Source of the DNA: JBCCGI01 sp039029355
GTDB taxonomy: Bacteria; Planctomycetota; UBA1135; GCA-002686595
Direction: 5' to 3'
NCBI GenBank assembly: GCA_039029355.1
Contig: JBCCGI010000140.1
Coordinates: 1-14,586, forward strand
DNA length: 14,586 nt
This document shows, in pieces, positions 14,361-14,586 of the stretch (positions are counted from its first letter, which is position 1; every line of letters starts with the position of its first letter). The translations under genes were made by a program, and so were the position numbers. The notes under the pieces are model-generated. The model ran no database searches. It had not been told where the DNA came from and saw only the letters and a list, made by a program, of their open reading frames with translations.

Positions 14361-14420
14361 TGGGGCGCATGGATCGAACCCCGGATCTTCGCCGGGTCGC
14401 GGATGCGCCGCGTCGCCCCC
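14361..14420 (-). other. Cloverleaf-like three-way junction fold (tRNA-like remnant?)
   Basis: Two perfect 5-bp hairpins, 14380-14396 (cccgg / ccggg, 7-nt loop) and 14398-14412 (cgcgg / ccgcg, 5-nt loop), are enclosed by a 6-bp closing stem (14362-14367 with 14414-14419). On the minus strand the order is like acceptor, D arm and anticodon arm, followed by GGTTCGATCC, which resembles a tRNA T-loop. It is not a functional tRNA as read: the T stem does not pair and the 7-nt loop lacks U33. It could be a decayed tRNA, a structured leader of the exporter mRNA, or chance in GC-rich DNA. Confidence 0.25.
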
Positions 14421-14466
14421 AAAAAAACAGGCGAGCGCGGAGGGTCGCCCCCCGCGCTCGCCTGTT
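14421..14466 (-). terminator. Strong intrinsic terminator, minus strand
   Basis: A 15-bp perfect stem (14426-14440 with 14452-14466) has an 11-nt loop that can itself pair GGG/CCC. On the minus strand it is followed by seven T (complement of 14421-14427). It would stop transcripts entering from the right, from the transposase or from whatever gene the insertion sequence interrupted, and so insulates the ABC exporter. The plus strand has no T-run, so it acts in one direction. Confidence 0.92.
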
Positions 14467-14487
14467 CGGAATACGGGGCCGTCTAGC

Positions 14488-14586
14488 TGTCGTTTCCAGG
14501 GACGTTGTTCATCCCGATCGCTCGATCCGGTTCATCGGGGGCGAGTAGCCGAGGCTACCGTGAGGGCGGACTCGGTTGTAGTAGCG
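14488..14586 (-). mobile_element. End of an IS3-family insertion sequence (continues past window)
   Basis: The transposase C-terminus is followed within 21 bp by a likely terminal inverted repeat: reading inward from 14488, tgtcgtttccagggacg, with the TG...CA terminus usual for IS3-family elements. The exact boundary is inferred, because the other end and the target duplication lie outside the window. The flanking trinucleotide agc (14485-14487) is a candidate target-site duplication. Confidence 0.7.
14509..14586 (-). CDS. IS3-family transposase, C-terminal fragment (cut by window edge)
   Basis: The last 25 codons of a transposase, entering from the right edge and ending in TGA at 14511-14509. 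RYYNRVRPHGSLGYSPP is the hallmark C-terminal block (YN-x2-RPH-x2-LG-x3-P) of the DDE integrase-like catalytic domain (rve) found in IS3-family OrfB proteins. The catalytic D, D and E residues lie upstream, outside the window. No frameshift is seen in the visible part, so the element could be intact. The strong terminator sits 43 bp downstream of the stop. Confidence 0.88.
   Translation of the reverse strand, partial: RYYNRVRPHGSLGYSPPMNRIERSG

Noticed and set aside
14361..14420. A functional tRNA gene
   Set aside because: The T stem does not pair, the anticodon-like loop lacks U33, and the length is about 60 nt.
14483..14512. Nine-codon frame MNNVPGNDS overlapping the transposase stop (ATGA)
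   Set aside because: Too short, it spans the IS end, and has no supporting evidence; the overlap is probably chance.

Overview
This is a very GC-rich bacterial chromosome segment of mostly housekeeping genes, strongly biased to G or C at third codon positions, and tightly packed. GTG, TTG and probably CTG serve as start codons. The genes are ordinary chromosomal ones (purB, nadC, ruvC, ispD, ispF, an MsbA-type exporter) next to lineage-specific envelope or secreted proteins. A eukaryote-like long-form adenylosuccinate lyase, a carboxypeptidase-regulatory-like exported protein, an RsbW-type kinase and a FlhG-like ATPase without flagellar genes would fit Planctomycetota or another high-GC Gram-negative lineage. 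The window has no rRNA or other phylogenetic marker, so this placement is inference.

Layout. Minus strand, right to left from 9111 to 138: ruvC, an unrecognised 290-aa protein, a FlhG/MinD-like ATPase, a membrane-anchored ComEA-like helix-hairpin-helix protein, and an exported protein with two carboxypeptidase-regulatory-like folds. A 286-bp gap follows, with a hairpin, a triple 19-bp repeat and a nadC-proximal inverted repeat. Then come nadC, an RsbW-like ATPase, a VanZ-family membrane protein with a repeat-encoded N-terminus, purB, and a TIM-barrel sugar-phosphate isomerase-like protein after a 293-bp gap. A possible further reading frame runs off the left edge. nadC, rsbW-like, vanZ and purB overlap or nearly abut and look like one transcription unit.

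Plus strand, 9172 to 12457: ispD and ispF (overlapping by GTGA; two steps of the MEP isoprenoid pathway), divergent from ruvC across 60 bp. They are followed by two tandem paralogous exported proteins of unknown function, the first strikingly acidic. Convergent to these, and only 4 bp away, is a minus-strand MsbA-type ABC exporter (12462-14339) with a TTG start.

Right edge: the C-terminal 25 codons of an IS3-family transposase and a probable insertion-sequence end, then a very strong minus-strand intrinsic terminator and a small three-way-junction (tRNA-like) fold before the exporter.

I found no clear new defence, toxin, CRISPR or biosynthetic system. The points most worth a second look are the tandem acidic exported paralogs, the nuclease-like but apparently catalytically degenerate protein beside ruvC, the nested 12/24/36-bp minisatellite fused to VanZ, the nadC leader inverted repeat, the CTG start of ispD, and the structured right edge beside the IS.
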